Of a DNA stretch of 23,274 nt, positions 21,987 to 23,274 are shown in pieces (position 1 is the first letter of the stretch; every line of letters begins with the position of its first letter). The notes beneath the pieces are model-generated. The model saw nothing but the letters and a program-made list of their open reading frames with translations, was not told the DNA's origin and ran no database searches. Made by a program: the position numbers and the translations under genes. Origin of the DNA: a virus; IMG/VR virus record IMGVR_UViG_3300034166_001290, positions 1-23,274 of that record; one strand, written 5' to 3'.

Positions 21987-22774
21987 TTTACGCTCTCCAA
22001 AAATCGTTTCATTGCATCTTCTTTTCTTTTTTGTTTTGCATCCACAAACTCTGTATGCCCTGGCCCGCCTCGGTTTGCTTCTTTCGATAGCCAGCCGTTT
22101 AAAAACTTCTCGATGCCGCTTCGGGTCTTTCGTCGCTTAGGGTTAGTGGCGTGCCACGCTGCTGCGGCCAGCAGATGCTGAACTACGTCAATGTTTGGGT
22201 AAAACCTTTTGAAGTTTTGAACTAGCTGAACGCTGGGGCTGTATGGGCCAGGATCTGAACCAATTAGTTCAAACACAATGCCCGCGTCGTACGGCTTGGA
22301 CGCTTCTTGAAGCTCCAAGCTATCTCCCTGTTCCCCTTCCCTGTTCCCTGTTCCCTGTTCCCTTTCCAGCACTGATCCTTCAGTGAGTCCTCCGTGAGTA
22401 CTCCGTGAGTCTATGTTTTGCCCTGATTTTCCCTGGCATTCTTGAAAAGATTGCCTCAATTTACTGGGCGTAGGGCGATTTATTACCTGATGCTTTTGAA
22501 AAGCTAACACCAGGCCAATTTTGCCTTTAAATGAATGCTCAGCAATAGCTACATAACCTATCCGTGATAACTCCGTGAGTCCTCCGTGAATCCTCTTGCA
22601 GTCCTTTTCAAACGGGAAAACATCCCCACGAATCAAGGCTTCGTCTGCCTCAAAATACCCCTCATCATCGGCCATATTTAAGAGTGCAATAGCCAGCAGG
22701 CGGGTAAATTCCTTTTGCTGTGCCAAAGTCTTGTTTCGCCAAAACTCCGGCTTAATCGTTCGTATCCTTGGCAT
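21983..22774 (-). CDS. Replication-initiator/primosome-like protein
   Basis: A 263-residue protein from the ATG at 22774. The N-terminus MPRIRTIKPEFWRN is the classic opening of phage replication proteins, and GGAG lies 8 bases upstream, so the longer in-frame reading from 22882 is not used; it would run through a terminator hairpin. A winged-helix domain follows (FTRLLAIALLNMADDEGYFEAD, then GGLTELSRIGYVAIAE, then FQKHQVINRPTPSKL). Next is a low-complexity linker (about 115-155), then a C-terminal helical domain with FLNGWLSKEA. It probably binds the origin and recruits host helicase. Three direct-repeat clusters lie inside the gene, as in lambda O. Confidence 0.75.
   Translation of the reverse strand: MPRIRTIKPEFWRNKTLAQQKEFTRLLAIALLNMADDEGYFEADEALIRGDVFPFEKDCKRIHGGLTELSRIGYVAIAEHSFKGKIGLVLAFQKHQVINRPTPSKLRQSFQECQGKSGQNIDSRSTHGGLTEGSVLEREQGTGNREGEQGDSLELQEASKPYDAGIVFELIGSDPGPYSPSVQLVQNFKRFYPNIDVVQHLLAAAAWHATNPKRRKTRSGIEKFLNGWLSKEANRGGPGHTEFVDAKQKRKEDAMKRFLESVK
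22325..22358. repeat. Heptamer array ACAGGGA (minus strand), four copies
   Basis: TCCCTGT on the plus strand occurs at 22325-22331, 22338-22344, 22345-22351 and 22352-22358. The last three are directly tandem. On the mRNA strand each copy reads ACAGGGA, matching the ACARGGA core of the CsrA consensus. The 7-base period is out of phase with codons, so the encoded linker residues (E-Q-G-T-G-N-R-E) change from copy to copy, showing that the repeat arose at the nucleotide level. Confidence 0.7.
22380..22411. repeat. Iteron-like triplet 2, 11-bp period
   Basis: TCAGTGA (22380-22386), TCCGTGA (22391-22397) and TCCGTGA (22402-22408) follow one another at exactly 11-bp spacing inside the replication gene. 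The spacing equals about one helical turn, as expected for sites bound on one face of DNA. Confidence 0.7.
22561..22589. repeat. Iteron-like triplet 1, 11-bp period
   Basis: TCCGTGA occurs at 22561-22567, 22572-22578 and 22583-22589, again at exact 11-bp spacing and identical to the units of the triplet at 22380-22411. The two triplets are about 180 bp apart in the same gene, a layout like phage origins that lie within the initiator gene. Confidence 0.7.
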
Positions 22775-22787
22775 GGTTAACTCCAAC

Positions 22788-22831
22788 AAAAAAACCGAAC
22801 CCAGGGGGTAGCTGATCCCCTGAATCCGGTT
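22788..22831 (-). terminator. Rho-independent terminator between csrA and the replication gene
   Basis: On the minus strand, arms at 22831-22817 and 22807-22793 pair over 15 positions (three G-U), around a 9-base loop, followed by seven T (22794-22788). It is a strong intrinsic terminator downstream of csrA. Its T-tract ends only 13 bases before the replication gene's ATG, so it may also work as an attenuator of that gene. Confidence 0.85.
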
Positions 22832-22835
22832 CCTG

Positions 22836-22849
22836 CGCGGTTGCCCGCG
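22836..22849 (-). other. GNRA-tetraloop hairpin downstream of csrA
   Basis: Minus-strand CGCGG-GCAA-CCGCG is a perfect 5-bp GC stem with a GCAA (GNRA-type) tetraloop. It lies between the csrA stop (22888) and the terminator. It could stabilise the 3' end of csrA mRNA or be part of a structured leader for the replication gene. Confidence 0.6.
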
Positions 22850-22887
22850 TTGTTGTTCTCTAGTCGCAGCTACTCGACGCAAATATC

Positions 22888-23067
22888 TTAGCTTTTATCT
22901 TCCGGCTTTTCCACTACCACAATCTCCTGTCGCAACACCTTAACCTCCTTTGGTGCCTCAATTGCAATCCTTACGGTATTGCCCTTGATCGACACGACCT
23001 CAACGGCGATGCGATCCCCAACAATAATCCGTTCCCGTACCTTGCGGCTCAAAACTAGCTTGCCCAT
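22888..23067 (-). CDS. csrA: Phage-encoded CsrA translational regulator
   Basis: A 59-residue protein, about the usual length of CsrA. It begins MGKLVLSRKVRERIIVGDRI and continues GNTVRIAIEAPKEVKVLRQEI before a short acidic tail. CsrA landmarks are the L-S-R-K strand 1 corresponding to L-T-R-R in E. coli, IVGD, VRI-x-I-x-APKEV, and the RNA-contacting Arg 46 of VLRQEI (R44 in E. coli). The GE of the usual VGE motif is RE here. CsrA dimers bind GGA motifs near ribosome-binding sites and alter translation or stability. The ATG follows an AAGGAAG ribosome-binding site. It is followed by two hairpins and a terminator, so it forms its own short unit. Confidence 0.95.
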   Translation of the reverse strand: MGKLVLSRKVRERIIVGDRIAVEVVSIKGNTVRIAIEAPKEVKVLRQEIVVVEKPEDKS

Positions 23068-23071
23068 GGTT

Positions 23072-23083
23072 ACTTCCTTGTAA
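23072..23083 (-). promoter_or_regulatory. csrA ribosome-binding site resembling a CsrA-binding site
   Basis: Minus-strand TTACAAGGAAGT lies 4 bases before the csrA ATG. It contains the Shine-Dalgarno sequence and matches the CsrA SELEX consensus RUACARGGAUGU at 10 of 12 positions, including the whole ACARGGA core. This suggests that CsrA represses its own translation. Confidence 0.65.
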
Positions 23084-23112
23084 AAAACTGATAACTAACT
23101 GGTAACTAAAAC

Positions 23113-23135
23113 GCCCCGATATAACGCCTCGGGGC
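23113..23135 (-). terminator. Possible weak terminator or hairpin in the csrA leader
   Basis: Minus-strand GCCCCGA (23135-23129) and TCGGGGC (23119-23113) form a perfect 7-bp stem with a 9-base loop, followed by GTTTTAG. The T-tract is short, so it is a weak terminator for the gene upstream, or the 3' end of a small leader RNA. The hairpin straddles the start of the terminal repeat at 23127. Confidence 0.5.
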
Positions 23136-23252
23136 CAGGGCGTCATCACCAATCCCTGCCGCGGTTACTGCTGTCGATACGCGCACTCACGGCTAGCGCA
23201 GTCGTTTGGCAGTCCCTGCCGGCCAGACCAGGCCCGTTGCACTATTTAGGGT
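23127..23252. repeat. Right copy of 126-bp terminal direct repeat, csrA leader
   Basis: Identical to bases 1-126. On the minus strand it forms the upstream region of csrA. It holds two copies of CGGCAGGGA, one of them in the hairpin at 23208-23220. No convincing promoter boxes were found here, so csrA may be read from upstream. No protein gene of credible length lies in the 174 bases between the upstream stop and csrA. Confidence 0.85.
23208..23220 (-). promoter_or_regulatory. GGA-loop hairpin in the csrA leader
   Basis: Minus-strand GGCAGGGACTGCC folds as GGCAG/CTGCC with a GGA loop. Its AGGGACT core is the same as in the hairpin before the zinc-ribbon gene. A second CGGCAGGGA, unpaired in this simple view, lies about 60 bases further downstream (near 23153-23161). 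The same hairpin occurs at 82-94 in the left repeat copy. Confidence 0.55.
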
Positions 23253-23274
23253 CAAAATGACTGCACCAGTCATC
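23242..23274 (-). CDS. Partial Cys-rich protein, C-terminus only (paralogue or variant)
   Basis: The last ten codons before the stop at 23242-23244 read DDWCSHFDPK, compared with TDWCGEFNPK in the gene at 116-448. The Trp-Cys, Phe, Pro and Lys positions are kept. The rest lies beyond the window. If the genome is circular, this is a second allele of the 116-448 gene; if not, it is a paralogue in front of csrA. Confidence 0.6.
   Translation of the reverse strand, partial: DDWCSHFDPK

Noticed and set aside
22325-22411. CRISPR-like array
   Set aside because: The repeats are 7 to 11 bp with no spacers of uniform length, and they lie within a coding gene.
22775-22882. N-terminal extension of the replication gene up to 22882
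   Set aside because: It would read through the terminator hairpin, and MPRIRTIKPEFW at 22774 is the typical family start with its own GGAG site.
23068-23112. Dedicated csrA promoter
   Set aside because: No pair of -35 and -10 boxes with acceptable spacing could be identified by eye, so no promoter is claimed.

Overview
The window reads as an essentially complete, compact tailed-phage (siphovirus-like) genome of about 23.1 kb. All supportable genes lie on the minus strand. The first 126 bases recur exactly at 23127-23252, so the contig probably closes on itself; the last 22 bases then diverge, so a real paralogue or a strain variant is also possible. Three features point to a planctomycete (Pirellula/Rhodopirellula-like) host: a DUF1580-type protein, two small secreted proteins of a style common in planctomycetes, and a phage-borne csrA. 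This host call is inference from remembered families, not from a search. I see no tRNA, rRNA, CRISPR array, insertion sequence or integrase.

Layout in transcription order, from high to low coordinates. (1) 23274-20485, control and replication: a C-terminal fragment of a Cys-rich protein, a structured leader, csrA, two hairpins including a strong terminator, a replication-initiator-like gene with internal direct-repeat arrays, a possible helicase-loader-like gene, an unknown gene, a secreted protein and a RusA resolvase. (2) 20498-14134, packaging and head: TerL, an NrdR-type zinc ribbon, a gpW-like joiner, a portal, a fused prohead protease-major capsid protein and a head-tail connector. (3) 14137-11610: a tail-completion protein, then an accessory block (alpha-helical protein, lipoprotein, papain-like protease, tiny secreted protein), then a gp10-like protein. 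(4) 11597-2474, tail: tube protein, tail-assembly chaperones joined by a programmed -1 frameshift, a DUF2190-type protein, tape measure, distal tail proteins, a one-TM protein, a fibre with YadA-like repeats, a repeat-bearing structural protein and a second DUF2190-type protein. (5) 2422-116, recombination: an HTH regulator, YqaJ exonuclease, DUF1580, RecT and a Cys-rich protein, with two near-identical palindromic operators flanking the HTH gene.

Most neighbouring genes overlap by 4 to 17 bases (ATGA, GTGA, TTGA or TAGTG junctions), so translation is probably coupled along long transcripts. Real intergenic space exists only around csrA, upstream of the zinc-ribbon gene, around 2888-2982 and around the operators, and that is where the regulatory signals sit.

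The most interesting hypothesis is a phage-internal CsrA regulon. The csrA ribosome-binding site nearly matches the CsrA RNA consensus. Two hairpins presenting the same AGGGACT core lie in the csrA leader and in the zinc-ribbon leader, the second 19 nt from an AAGGA ribosome-binding site. The replication gene carries tandem ACAGGGA heptamers. The same gene also carries two triplets of an 11-bp-spaced repeat that look like origin iterons.
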